A model generated the notes under the pieces. That model had not been told where the DNA came from and did not search any database. It was given only the letters and a program-made list of their open reading frames with translations. From Streptomyces celluloflavus (GTDB lineage Bacteria > Actinomycetota > Actinomycetes > Streptomycetales > Streptomycetaceae): a stretch of 64,000 nucleotides of DNA. The stretch lies in contig JOEL01000001.1 of assembly GCA_000720995.1 (NCBI GenBank), positions 371,686-435,685 of the forward strand, written 5' to 3'. The position numbers and the translations under genes are program-made. How positions within the stretch are numbered: the first letter of the stretch is position 1; every line of letters begins with the position of its first letter. Shown here piece after piece: positions 16,689-24,870 of the stretch.

Positions 16689-17852
16689 GTGTTCCTCGAC
16701 AGCCTGCTCACCCGCAACCCCGAGCTGGCCGACGCCGCGGCCGACCTCCACCGGCGCGGCGCGATCCCGCCCGACACCTACGTCATGGACCTCGACGCCA
16801 TCGAGTCCAACGCCCGGCTGCTCGCGGCCGAGGCCGACCGGCTCGGCCTGACCCTGTGGTTCGTCGTCAAGCAGCTCGGCCGCAATCCCGAGCTGATCAA
16901 GGCCATCGCCCGGCACATCCCGCGGTACGCCGCCATCGACGCGCCCGAGGCCCGCACCCTGCACACGGCGGGCGCCCGCGCGGGCAACCTCGGCCACCTC
17001 GTGCAGATCCCGCACCGCGACCTGCCCGAGATGCTCGCCTGGCGGCCGGAGACGGTCACCGTCTACGACCTGGCCAACGCCCGCGCGGTCTCCGCCGCCG
17101 CCCAGGACCTCGGCTTCAGGCAGGACATCCTCATCCGCCTCGAAGGCGCGCCCGGATCGGTCTACCCGGGCCAGGAAGGCGGGATTCCGATGGCCGGGCT
17201 CGACGGGTTCGCGGCGGCGGTGGAGCAGCTGCCGGGCGTACGCATCGCGGGTGTCACGGCCTTCCCCTGCGTCCTGTGCGATCCGCACACCGGGGTGCCG
17301 CGGCCCACGCCCACCTTCGAACTGGTCCTCAAGGCCCGCGCGCTGCTGGCAGGGCGCGGGCACCAGGACCTGAAGCTGAGCGCCCCGAGCGCGACCTCGG
17401 TGGCCTCGCTGCCGCTCCTCGCCGAACTGGGCGCCACCCACGGGGAGCCGGGCCACTCCCTCACCGGCACCACACCGCTGCACGCCCACGACCTCACCCA
17501 GCCCGAGAAGCCCGCGTACGTCTACGTCACCGAGGTCGCGCACACCCTCGCGGACGGCCGCCCGGCAGTGTTCGGCGGCGGCTTCTACCCCCGCGCGCAC
17601 ATCCGGAGCGCACTGCTGCCGCGCACCGGCCTGCGCCTGCCGGTGCAGGACTCGCCCGCCGAGAACATCGACTACTACCGCCTCCTCGACGCGCCCGCGC
17701 CGGGGCAGGACGTGCGGGCGGGCGACACCGCCCTGCTCGCCTTCCGCACGCAGATCTTCGTCACCCGCGCCAAGGTCGCCGTCGTCGCCGGCCTGTTCAC
17801 CGGCGAGCCGCGCCTGGCCGGTCTGTACGACGCCCAGGGAAGGGAGTACTGA
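16689..17852 (+). CDS. yhfX: YhfX-like alanine-racemase-fold PLP protein
   Basis: A 387-residue protein with the alanine racemase N-terminal barrel. The PLP lysine is near residue 60 in WFVVKQLGRNP, and SAPSATSVASLP and GEPGHSLTGTTPLH are family segments. The C-terminal beta domain is present (AYVYVTEVAHTLADG). The GTG start lies six bases after the yhfS stop. The family is related to amino-acid and ornithine racemases, but the substrate of YhfX is not known. The lysine and phosphate-binding region look intact, so it is probably active. Confidence 0.87.
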   Translation: MFLDSLLTRNPELADAAADLHRRGAIPPDTYVMDLDAIESNARLLAAEADRLGLTLWFVVKQLGRNPELIKAIARHIPRYAAIDAPEARTLHTAGARAGNLGHLVQIPHRDLPEMLAWRPETVTVYDLANARAVSAAAQDLGFRQDILIRLEGAPGSVYPGQEGGIPMAGLDGFAAAVEQLPGVRIAGVTAFPCVLCDPHTGVPRPTPTFELVLKARALLAGRGHQDLKLSAPSATSVASLPLLAELGATHGEPGHSLTGTTPLHAHDLTQPEKPAYVYVTEVAHTLADGRPAVFGGGFYPRAHIRSALLPRTGLRLPVQDSPAENIDYYRLLDAPAPGQDVRAGDTALLAFRTQIFVTRAKVAVVAGLFTGEPRLAGLYDAQGREY

Positions 17853-17854
17853 TC

Positions 17855-19090
17855 ATGGCCAAGACCGTCATCGTCGTCATCGACGGATTCGGCATCGGCG
17901 CGATGCCGGACGCGGGGGCCCTGCGCCCCGGCGACCTGGCCGCCGACACCTGCGGGCACGTCCTGGACCGGTGCCGCGAGGCGTTCGGCCGTCCGCTCCG
18001 GCTGCCCGCGCTGGGCGCGCTCGGCCTGGGCCTGGTCCACCCCCACCCGGACCTGGCCCGGCACACCCGCCTCCCGGTCGCCGTGGGCCGGGCCGCGCTC
18101 GGCTACCCCGGCGCGGACACCTTCGCGGGCCATCAGACGATGATGGGCGCCGACTTCAGCAAGGTGACGGTGGCGCGGCTCGCCGCCCACCTGGACGAGG
18201 TCACCCAGACCCTGGAGGACGCCGGCCACCGGGTCGAACTCCTCGGCGGAAAGCCCCTGTTGATCGTCGACGGCGCCGTCCTCGTGCACGACAACCTGGA
18301 GGCCGACCCGGGCATCAACTGGAACGCCTCGGCCCGGCTGGAGGACATCGGCTTCGACGGGCTGCTCTCCATCGCCCGCACGGTGCGGTCCGTGGCGCCC
18401 GTCGCCCGGGTCATCGCGGTGGGCGGGCACGCGGAGCGGCCGCTGTCGGAGTCCGTCCGCGAAGGGGACACCGGCACGATCGGGCTGGACACCCCGGCGA
18501 CCGGCTTCTACCGCAACGGCGGGCTCCAGGTGCAGCATCTGGGCGCCGCCCTCGACCACGCCCGGCAACTGCCCGACCTCGCCGCGCGGGCCGGGATTCC
18601 GGTGACGCTGGTCGGCAAGGCGGCGGACATCCTGGCCTGTGACGAGGCGGTGCGGCGGCCCGCGGTGCCCACCGCGGACGTCCTCGCCCACACCCTGGAG
18701 GCCGTCCGCGCCGAGGGCGACGCCCTGGTCGTGGCCAACGTCCAGGAGAGCGACCTGGCGGGACACCAGCAGGACGCCGAGCGCTACGGACGGATACTGG
18801 AGCAGACCGACGCGGGCCTGACGGCGCTGACCGCGCTGCTCGCCGCCCCGGGCGACCGGCTCATCGTCACCGGCGACCACGGCAACGACCCGACGATCGG
18901 GCACGCCTACCACACGCGCGAGTACGTCCCCGTGCTCATCCACCGCCCCGGCATCCCCGGAGTGGAACTGCTGCCGGACGCGGGAAGCCTCGCGGACGTG
19001 GGGGCGACGGCGGCGGTTTCGCTGGGCCTGGACCCGGCCGGACTGGCGAACGGGGCGGAGATCGGACGGGCCCCGGCGACGGAGGCGTGA
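17855..19090 (+). CDS. yhfW: YhfW-like phosphopentomutase homologue
   Basis: A 411-residue alkaline-phosphatase-superfamily protein like phosphopentomutase DeoB. Metal and nucleophile motifs are visible: VVIDGFGIGAMPDAG at the start, the threonine nucleophile in AGHQTMMGAD, and TGDHGNDPTIGHAYHTRE near the end. The ATG is two bases after yhfX with AGGGAG upstream. A phosphosugar or phosphopentose-type mutase step is implied by family, which fits a pathway joining a sugar phosphate with amino chemistry. It is the last gene of the operon; no strong hairpin was seen directly downstream. Confidence 0.88.
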   Translation: MAKTVIVVIDGFGIGAMPDAGALRPGDLAADTCGHVLDRCREAFGRPLRLPALGALGLGLVHPHPDLARHTRLPVAVGRAALGYPGADTFAGHQTMMGADFSKVTVARLAAHLDEVTQTLEDAGHRVELLGGKPLLIVDGAVLVHDNLEADPGINWNASARLEDIGFDGLLSIARTVRSVAPVARVIAVGGHAERPLSESVREGDTGTIGLDTPATGFYRNGGLQVQHLGAALDHARQLPDLAARAGIPVTLVGKAADILACDEAVRRPAVPTADVLAHTLEAVRAEGDALVVANVQESDLAGHQQDAERYGRILEQTDAGLTALTALLAAPGDRLIVTGDHGNDPTIGHAYHTREYVPVLIHRPGIPGVELLPDAGSLADVGATAAVSLGLDPAGLANGAEIGRAPATEA

Positions 19091-19390
19091 GCGGCAGGGG
19101 TCCGGCGACCTGATCGGGCGGGCGCGCCTGCGCATCCGGCGCGGGGAAGCACCGGGAGGCGACCACCGTCCGCGCCGGACATGCCGCCGAGCGCCTGGCC
19201 GTTCCGAGGGCCGGGCGCCGCGAGAAGTCCCGAAGAGGTGGCCTCGCGACGGGTGACGGTCAGGTTGTGCACCGGGGCTCCCCTCCATCTCCCGTACGAC
19301 AACGGGAGGTTGAGGGTCTGCGTGGATGCCGTGGCCCCTCGGCCTCCCCGCCGGTGGCCTCCCGGCCCTCGCCCGCTCCGTACCGCCCGC
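19091..19390. other. Spacer after yhf operon with an inverted repeat at 19289-19308
   Basis: No gene is supported here. The inverted repeat CTCCCGT-6-ACGGGAG (19289-19308) resembles a regulator binding site of MerR style on the minus strand, but no matching regulator gene follows. It may be a relic of the decayed permease locus beside it. Confidence 0.4.
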
Positions 19391-20165
19391 TCACCCGCCG
19401 GGAATCGTCCAGGTGAGAACGGTGGATTGCAGAAAGGCGAGGACGCAGAAGACCGCGAGCAGGGCGAGGCTCCAGCCGATGACCTTGCGCAGGATGTCGC
19501 CCTCCCTTCCGGGAAGTCCCACGGCGCCGGCGGCGATGGCGAGATTCTGCATCGCGGCGGCCTTTCCCTGGACCCCGCCCGTGCTGTTGGTGGCGGCCAT
19601 GAGGAGGGGGGAAATCCCGATGCGGTGCGCCGCGGCGATCTGCATTCCTCCGAAGAGCGCGTTCGAGGAGGTGTCGGATCCGGTGAGGGCCACGCCGAAC
19701 CAGCCGAGGAATCCGGAGAGCAGGGCGAATACGCTGCCCAGCCCGGCGAGCCAAGTGCCGAGCGAAACGGCCATACCGGAGAGGTTCATGACGTAGGAGA
19801 GCGCGAGGACGCAGCTGATGGTCAGTACGGCCCAGCGGATCTGCCGGAACGCCTGGCCGTAGCAGCGCAGGGCGGTGGCGCCGGTCGCGGTGGTGGCGGC
19901 GACCAGGTCGGTGAGCTGCTCCGCGAAGAAGTTGGAGCAGACGAACTGGCCGGCCCCGAAGCCCAGTCCCGCCACGAGCGCGGCCGGCCACACCTGGCGC
20001 AGCCCGCGCCTGCCGTCGAGGATCATCAGCAGGGCGAAGGGGGACGAGGAACGCGATGACCGCCGACTGGCGGCCGACCATGGCCCCCAGTTCGCCGGCC
20101 GGCAGCGAGGTGGCCTTCGCCAGGGCCTCGATGGGGTTGCCCACCGAACCGAACGCCGCCGGGGC
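19391..20165 (-). pseudogene. lldP: L-lactate permease (LldP) remnant, frameshifted and 5'-truncated
   Basis: Translation gives C-terminal LldP sequence: GLGFGAGQFVCSNFFAEQLTD, LTGSDTSSNALFGGMQ, ISPLLMAATNSTGGVQGK, then a final helix (WSLALLAVFCVLAFLQSTVL). The upstream part (AAFGSVGNPIEALAKATSLP, GAMVGRQSAVIAFLVP) is in another frame. The shift falls in a run of five C near 20040, where one extra base breaks the frame. Everything before about residue 170 of a normal 550-residue permease is missing. An ATG-started frame covers the second part from 20497, but its first half does not look like permease. Either a true pseudogene or partly a sequencing error; the missing N-terminus argues for decay. 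Confidence 0.82.
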
Positions 20166-20282
20166 GCGCGGCAGACTCCGGCACCGTGCTCGTGGCCACC
20201 GGCGTCTCCTGCCGCCAGCAGGTCTCCCACGGAACGCAACGCCTGGCGCCCGGTCCAGCTGCTGCGCGAAGCAGTGCTGTGA

Positions 20283-20317
20283 GGCGATGCGGTCCTGTGC
20301 GGCGATGCGGTCCTGTG
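20283..20317. repeat. 18-bp direct repeat beside lldP remnant
   Basis: GGCGATGCGGTCCTGTG occurs at 20283-20299 and again at 20301-20317, with a related piece before and after. No function was recognised. It lies in non-coding debris between the lldP and IS remnants. Confidence 0.7.
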
Positions 20318-20499
20318 AGGGGACGCGATCATGGCTCCGGCCGCTGTCGCGGCGGTCTTCGGGGGTAGGTGGCGGGGCGGTGCGGCGGTCGGCGGGCAGG
20401 CAGGCGAGGGAGACCTCGGCCTTTCCGACGAGGAATCCCCGAGGAACCCCGTCTCCTCAGGCAGTTCGGCCGTCAGTGCGGTGCCGTCGGCGGCCACAT

Positions 20500-20960
20500 G
20501 GAGGGGTTTCTGATCTGGTCGCGAACCGGGGTAAACCGGGTTTGAAAAATCATGTCCTGTCGGACGCGAATGGACTGCCTCCGGTCGTCGACCTCTCCGC
20601 TGCCCACGCCCGACAGCGAAGGCTTGAAGCCGATAGTCGAGGGGCGTCTAACGAGACATGACTCGCGGCAGGTGTGCCAAACCCCGATGCCTGCCCGCGG
20701 ACAAGGCTTACGACGTTTCTCACCTGCGGAAATGGCTCTGTGGTATGCGGATTGATGTCCGCATCGCATGCGAGGGCATTGCTTCCGGCGAACGACCGGG
20801 ACGGCGCCCTTGGGTGATCGAGCGCACCATCTCCTGACGGACCGGCTACCGAAGACCCGATCCCCGCTATGCACGTGATCCCCATAACTACCTGGCCTTC
20901 CTCGGACTCACTGCTGCTGTCTGCCGCTACAAGCACCTGATCCGTCTCACCGCACAGGAC
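20500..20960 (+). pseudogene. IS5-family transposase remnant
   Basis: Plus-strand translation gives IS5-type transposase pieces in different frames: RGKPGLKNHVLSDANGLPPV (about 20525-20585), then ADKAYDVSHLRKWLCG (about 20700-20745), RRPWVIERTIS followed by an in-frame stop, and NYLAFLGLTAAVCRYKHL. The DDE residues would lie in these segments. The N-terminal third is absent and the frame is broken at least twice, so it cannot encode an active enzyme. The C-terminus runs into the inverted repeats at 20944-20995. Confidence 0.85.
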
Positions 20961-20995
20961 ACGTTTTTCTTGGAGCGTGTCCTATGCGGTGAGAC
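20944..20995. repeat. 20-bp inverted repeat pair, probable IS end
   Basis: GTCTCACCGCACAGGACACG (20944-20963) and CGTGTCCTATGCGGTGAGAC (20976-20995) are inverted copies with one mismatch and a 12-base loop. A third copy lies at 23195-23214, inverted relative to the second. Position right after the transposase C-terminus suggests an IS terminal or subterminal repeat. Confidence 0.7.
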
Positions 20996-21171
20996 AGATT
21001 GATGGGCAGCGCACGCTCTGGCCGGATGTGGTTCTGTAATCGGAAAGATCTGCATGTCAATGCCGCTTTGCCATTCAGCCCTGGTGCGGTGTCGCATATC
21101 GTGCGTGGGTGCGTCCCATCGGACCCGAGTGGTCTGAGGTGGAGAGATGAGTAGAGTGCGATGGGGGGACC

Positions 21172-21489
21172 ATGGGCGACATTCGTCTGGACACGACCAA
21201 AGTTCGCAATACCGGCGAGGATATGAAGGCCCTGTCGAATGACACCCAGCGAAGGCTGGGGCACACACTCGACACCACGTACGACGTCTACCGCGACCAC
21301 ATGTTCTGGCAGTGCGGGAGCTCCTTGCTGGCGTGCCGTGACGCCTGGCAGGGCCACATGATCGAGCTTGCACGGCAGATGGGGGATTTGGGGCAACGGC
21401 TACAGGACTCCGCCGATGGCTACGACGCTGCGGACCAGGATGCCGTCGCGCGACTGCGGGCAGGAATGAAGGACTTGGGGAGTGGCTGA
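21172..21489 (+). CDS. WXG100-like (Esx) small secreted protein
   Basis: A 105-residue, helical-hairpin protein with a W-Q-G turn (DAWQGHM, about residues 58-63) and no signal peptide, typical of type VII secretion substrates. It ends DAVARLRAGMKDLGSG. Start ATG has GGGGGA upstream. It is followed after one base by the amidase-domain gene, whose N-terminus is also Esx-like, so the two products probably form a heterodimeric secretion pair. No secretion machinery genes are in the window; it would use an Ecc system elsewhere. Confidence 0.82.
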   Translation: MGDIRLDTTKVRNTGEDMKALSNDTQRRLGHTLDTTYDVYRDHMFWQCGSSLLACRDAWQGHMIELARQMGDLGQRLQDSADGYDAADQDAVARLRAGMKDLGSG

Positions 21490-21490
21490 C

Positions 21491-22750
21491 ATGGTTACCT
21501 ACGCAGAGCTCATCAGCGCCCATCCCCGGAAGTGGAAGGATGCCGCCGGCGACTGGGCGGCACTGGCGAAATACGCGCTGAACGCGGCGAACGACGTACG
21601 CGAGCAGGGCGCCAAGCCTCTCGCTGAGAACTGGGCCGACGAGGTCGGCGCCGCGGCAGCCGCAGATTTCGTGAAACTGGCCAATCAACTGGAGTCCGCT
21701 TACGATCTGCTGCTCAGCGTCAAGATGGTGATGGAAGGGATGTACACCAGCCTCGACTTGGCGATGAGTACAGCCCACCAGCTCACCGATCTCGCCAGGG
21801 CGCATGACCTTGCGCTGGGTGAGGATGGTCTGCCGCTCGAATGCCCCGCGCCGAGCGCAGAGGCTGGCAAGCAGCAGGCGTACGCCGAGATCGTTTGCCT
21901 GCGCGATCAGGCGTTGAGACAGGCCACCGAGGCGGACGAGCGCACGAAATCCGAGTTGGATCGGTTGGCCGCCGCGGTCGGCATCAGCGACCCAGGGGAG
22001 GCCCTGAAAGAGCAGAACAGGGCCTCCCACACCGAAATGGAGATGCTGGCCGCTGACATCCCGAAGGAAGGCACCAACCCAGCAGCTGTGCGGGCCTGGT
22101 GGAACGGGCTGAGTCAGGAGCAACAGCACGTCCTGATGCGAGCCGAGCCAGTGGAACTTGCCGGCCTTGACGGAATCCCCGAGAACGTCAAACGAGAGAT
22201 GCGCGGCACGGATGGGAAATTCGACCGTGTGAAGATGGTGCAGTATGCGCTGGAACATTGGGACAAGAAAGATCCGATCCAGTTCGACAACAACTGCACC
22301 AACTTCGTCTCTCAGGCGCTTGACCACGCCGGGATGCAGCACAAGATCGCCCCCTGGGCAGGTGCCCGGGGCGATGACACGTGGGGAAACACCGGAGGCA
22401 TCGGCATCGACACGATCGACGCAAGCATGTACTACTCCAAGACGTGGGCCGGAGCCGAGAATCAGCAGAATTTCATGCTCAAGCACGGAGGGGAGGAAGT
22501 TCCGGCGTCCCAGGCCCGTCCCGGCGACATCATCTACTACGAGCAGCAGGGCCCCAACGAAGAAATCGAGCACGGCAACACGCATCACGCTGCCGTGGTC
22601 ACCGCAGTGATGCCGGATGGCGAGATCAAGTACACCCAGCATCAGGACTCGTATCAGAACGTGAGTCTTCAAGGCCGGCTCCCGGCGACGGAAAGGGCTG
22701 AGGGCCAACAGAGGATTCGCGTTGTCCGTCCGCACCCGGATTGGTACTGA
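21491..22750 (+). CDS. Esx-type effector with C-terminal amidase_6 / papain-fold hydrolase domain
   Basis: A 419-residue protein from the ATG at 21491 (GGGGAG eight bases upstream; a GTG nine bases earlier overlaps the previous gene). The N-terminal ~180 residues are helical and WXG-like (DWAALAKYALNAANDVREQG, NWADEVGAAAAADFVKLANQ). The C-terminal ~190 residues match the putative amidase domain: catalytic cysteine about residue 269 in NNCTNFVSQAL, a following Trp/Gly-rich segment, and the histidine in THHAAVVTAV. Related domains cleave peptidoglycan cross-links or amides. With an Esx partner and a membrane protein gene beside it, a secreted antibacterial effector or wall-remodelling enzyme is the best reading. 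Confidence 0.83.
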   Translation: MVTYAELISAHPRKWKDAAGDWAALAKYALNAANDVREQGAKPLAENWADEVGAAAAADFVKLANQLESAYDLLLSVKMVMEGMYTSLDLAMSTAHQLTDLARAHDLALGEDGLPLECPAPSAEAGKQQAYAEIVCLRDQALRQATEADERTKSELDRLAAAVGISDPGEALKEQNRASHTEMEMLAADIPKEGTNPAAVRAWWNGLSQEQQHVLMRAEPVELAGLDGIPENVKREMRGTDGKFDRVKMVQYALEHWDKKDPIQFDNNCTNFVSQALDHAGMQHKIAPWAGARGDDTWGNTGGIGIDTIDASMYYSKTWAGAENQQNFMLKHGGEEVPASQARPGDIIYYEQQGPNEEIEHGNTHHAAVVTAVMPDGEIKYTQHQDSYQNVSLQGRLPATERAEGQQRIRVVRPHPDWY

Positions 22751-22752
22751 TC

Positions 22753-23190
22753 ATGTCGACCGAATTCGTGTCGCAGCCTCGAAACGTCAGTCAGTATCCC
22801 TCAGTGCGATGGAAAGCGGCGATCCTCTCCGTGCCGCTACTCGCAGCTGGATCCATCGTCAGTTTCGGCGCCTCGATTTCGCTGTCCAACGGACACCATG
22901 AATTCCAGTCGACGCACTGTCGTTACACGTTGGTGCCGTGGACGCACTTCGCGGTGTCGTACGCAGGTCTGGCAGCTGCCGGACTGGCCGTGGCTGTTCG
23001 GTTCCTGATGTTCCGATCAGTTCGGCGATCGGGTAGGCACCCGCAGCGTGGATGGCAGAGCGCGCTCGCCAACCTTTTCTCCGTCGTTGCCTGCGTAATA
23101 GTCCTCTTTGCGGCGGCCATGGTCGTGGTAGCCCACGTGGACGCAGCTCATTCCGCTGCGAATATAGGGAAGCCCATCTGCGAAGGATGA
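22753..23190 (+). CDS. Small membrane protein, predicted partner or immunity of the amidase effector
   Basis: A 145-residue protein with three predicted membrane helices (about 22-44, 63-87 and 105-130) and a basic loop RSVRRSGRHPQRG between the last two. The segment between helices 1 and 2 contains a cysteine (THCRYTLVPW). The ATG is two bases after the amidase gene stop, so the two are co-translated. No family was recognised. Topology and gene order fit a membrane-located immunity protein guarding against a wall-acting toxin, which is inference. Confidence 0.7.
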   Translation: MSTEFVSQPRNVSQYPSVRWKAAILSVPLLAAGSIVSFGASISLSNGHHEFQSTHCRYTLVPWTHFAVSYAGLAAAGLAVAVRFLMFRSVRRSGRHPQRGWQSALANLFSVVACVIVLFAAAMVVVAHVDAAHSAANIGKPICEG

Positions 23191-23194
23191 GATC

Positions 23195-23214
23195 GTCTCA
23201 CCACATAGGGCACG
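23195..23214. repeat. Right-hand inverted copy of the IS-type end
   Basis: GTCTCACCACATAGGGCACG is the reverse complement of the repeat at 20976-20995 in 18 of 20 positions. The two copies bracket the three-gene Esx cassette exactly (first gene 177 bases in, last stop five bases before this copy). Confidence 0.6.
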
Positions 23215-23242
23215 GTCTGAACGGTATGGTCAAGACGGTAGT

Positions 23243-23280
23243 CGGAAGCCGGATTCAGGATATCCTGAATCCGGCTTCCG
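23243..23280. terminator. Perfect 38-bp palindrome, likely bidirectional terminator
   Basis: A perfect palindrome with no mismatches, centred on GGATATCC (23258-23265), with each arm reading CGGAAGCCGGATTCAGGAT. It is followed by an AT-rich GTATTATTGATC. Lying between the Esx cassette and the next gene, it would end transcription from the left; a protein-binding role is not excluded. Confidence 0.65.
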
Positions 23281-23309
23281 GTATTATTGATCGAAAACAA
23301 GGGGGCGGT

Positions 23310-23666
23310 ATGTGGTCAGGTGGGCATAACGGCTACTTAGAGCAAACCGGACGGATGATCGCCGAGGAGTTGCAGCGAAACCGCTCCCGACAGCGCGCCA
23401 AGGCCACCAAGTACAGCAGAGAACTGGTGGAGCAGAGCCGCAAGATCGCCCATGAAACCGAAGCGGTCGAACTGGAGCGCCTGGCAGTCCTCGGGCAGAT
23501 CCCGCAGGCCGAATACAAGGCCCGCATGGCCGCACTGGAAGAAGAGGCCGACGAAGACGCGCCGAATGCTCGGCCTCAACGTGGCGGGCATCAGCACGGC
23601 TGTCCGTGTGAGGGGGGCGACGAATCGAACCCCATGTCGCCTTGGTCTCGTTGGCCTGCGGACTGA
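23310..23666 (+). CDS. Hypothetical coiled-coil protein with SHOCT-like motif
   Basis: A 118-residue hydrophilic protein. Residues about 10-60 are charged and helical (EELQRNRSRQRAKATKYSRE). Residues about 55-82 (LERLAVLGQIPQAEYKARMA) resemble the SHOCT motif of a short helix, a G-x-I/L turn and a second helix. The C-terminus is disordered with H-x-C-x-C. The ATG has AAGGGGGC upstream. No function is known; SHOCT-like tails often occur with membrane or oligomeric partners. Confidence 0.6.
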   Translation: MWSGGHNGYLEQTGRMIAEELQRNRSRQRAKATKYSRELVEQSRKIAHETEAVELERLAVLGQIPQAEYKARMAALEEEADEDAPNARPQRGGHQHGCPCEGGDESNPMSPWSRWPAD

Positions 23667-23750
23667 TCTGCCGGTGCCGCCTCAGGAACGCCGACTCGTG
23701 GCCGTGGTGCGAACGTGTAGGCCGCGTAGGCCGTCGGCCCTGCCCTGAAA

Positions 23751-24112
23751 TCACAGCCAGGTCGTCGCCAGCCAGATGGTTACGGCCGCAGTGAGCATGA
23801 GTGTGATGTTGAGGGCTATCTGACGGTCCGCGCGGCTCAGGTGAACCCCGGTCGCGCCGATCTGCAGGACCACGAACCCGGTGGACGCGGCCAGGGCCAA
23901 CCAGGGCGCGATACCGGTCAGCGGCGGGAGGATCAGCCCGATCGCGCCGAGCACTTCGATCACCCCGATGGCTCTGACAACCGGCATCGGTGTGCTCTCC
24001 ACCCAGGCCATCATCGGGCGGAGCTGCTGGCGGCTCCGGACCATCTTCATCCCGCCCCGTAGAGATAGAACAGAGCGAGCAGGCCGGCAGCGATCCAATA
24101 AGCGACGTTCAC
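23751..24112 (-). pseudogene. DoxX-family membrane protein, frameshifted near its N-terminus
   Basis: The start GTG at 24112 opens VNVAYWIAAGLLALFYLYG, the normal first membrane helix of a small DoxX-like protein, but the frame hits TGA after about 21 codons. The remainder continues in another frame from GGMKMVRSRQQLRPMMAWVE through VIEVLGAIGLILPPLTGIAP and two more helices. A single base missing from the G-run at about 24051-24058 explains it. An intact protein would be about 120 residues with four helices. Either a recent null mutation or a sequencing error; an internal ATG at 24050 could give a version lacking helix 1. Confidence 0.78.
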
Positions 24113-24295
24113 GATTCCCCTCCACGCAGCCAGAGACAGGTGGCCCCGTCGTCACCAGGGGCACAGCGAAAGGCGCAGGCGCAGGCGCGTGCGCGAGTGT
24201 GTAAGTGGTCCGGACCCTCAGGGGCAGGAGCGCCCTCGGCCGATACGGATCCGGCACGGGCAGCCAGGCGGGGTTGTCCTCCTCCTGGCCTTTCT

Positions 24296-24790
24296 TCAGC
24301 TGACGTCGGTGGCGGGCTCGGTGGCGTAACGGCTCATCACTCGGATGTGCGCCTGGGGGGTCAATGCCTGGCCGCCGGCGATCATGTCCTGGAGGTCGCG
24401 GAAGTACTGCACGTACAGGTCCGGTGTGAAAGTGCTGAGCATGACGGCCGGTTGATCGGTCACGTTGGCGAAGGTGTGCGGTGCGCCGGGCGGGACCATC
24501 ACGAGCGTGCCCGCAGTCGCGTCGTAGTCCTTCTCTCCGACCGTGAACCGCACCATGCCCGAGATCACGTAGAAACCCTCGTCGTGCTGGGCGTGGCGGT
24601 GCTGCGGCGGTCCGGGTGTGTGCGGTGCGAGGACGGACTCGGCGAGCCCGATGCGGTGCCCGGTGTTGCTGCCGTCTTCGAGTACACGGAGTCGCGTGGT
24701 GCCCAGGACGATCGTCTCACCGTCGCCCGGACCGACCACCGATACGGCGGGCTCGGCGATTGGCTCACTGGTCTTCAGCTCGTTGTTCAT
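24296..24790 (-). CDS. Single-domain cupin protein
   Basis: A 164-residue cupin_2 protein. Cupin motif 1 is PQHRHAQHDEGFYVISGMV with two histidines and a glutamate as metal ligands, and motif 2 is VPPGAPHTFAN with the third histidine. It was started at MNNELKTS because the upstream in-frame region covers the divergent regulator's operator. It is transcribed away from a LysR gene, the usual arrangement of a LysR regulator and its target. Function could be a small isomerase, dioxygenase or storage-type cupin; substrate unknown. Confidence 0.85.
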   Translation of the reverse strand: MNNELKTSEPIAEPAVSVVGPGDGETIVLGTTRLRVLEDGSNTGHRIGLAESVLAPHTPGPPQHRHAQHDEGFYVISGMVRFTVGEKDYDATAGTLVMVPPGAPHTFANVTDQPAVMLSTFTPDLYVQYFRDLQDMIAGGQALTPQAHIRVMSRYATEPATDVS

Positions 24791-24844
24791 GCCTCGATTC
24801 CACCGCCGGGGCACTGCGACTGTCCAAGACCTGTTCCATGACCT

Positions 24845-24863
24845 CGATACCGTCCGGGTATCG
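24845..24863. promoter_or_regulatory. LysR-type operator
   Basis: Perfect inverted repeat CGATACC-gtccg-GGTATCG in the 80-base gap between the cupin and LysR genes, just eight bases before the LysR start. It contains the T-N11-A pattern typical of LysR binding boxes, so it would serve autoregulation and control of the cupin gene. Confidence 0.78.
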
Positions 24864-24870
24864 TTGCAGC

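Noticed and set aside
16304-17854. Plus-strand frame giving a 928-residue fusion ending in YhfW
   Set aside because: The first 500 residues are Arg/Pro-rich out-of-frame translation of yhfS and yhfX; YhfW starts at ATG 17855.
20944-20995. Inverted repeat as a plain transcription terminator
   Set aside because: A third copy flanks the other side of the Esx cassette, so a mobile-element end is the better explanation.
20996-22735. Long minus-strand frame antisense to the Esx cassette
   Set aside because: No recognisable domain, and the plus strand carries coherent WXG and amidase motifs with good ribosome sites.
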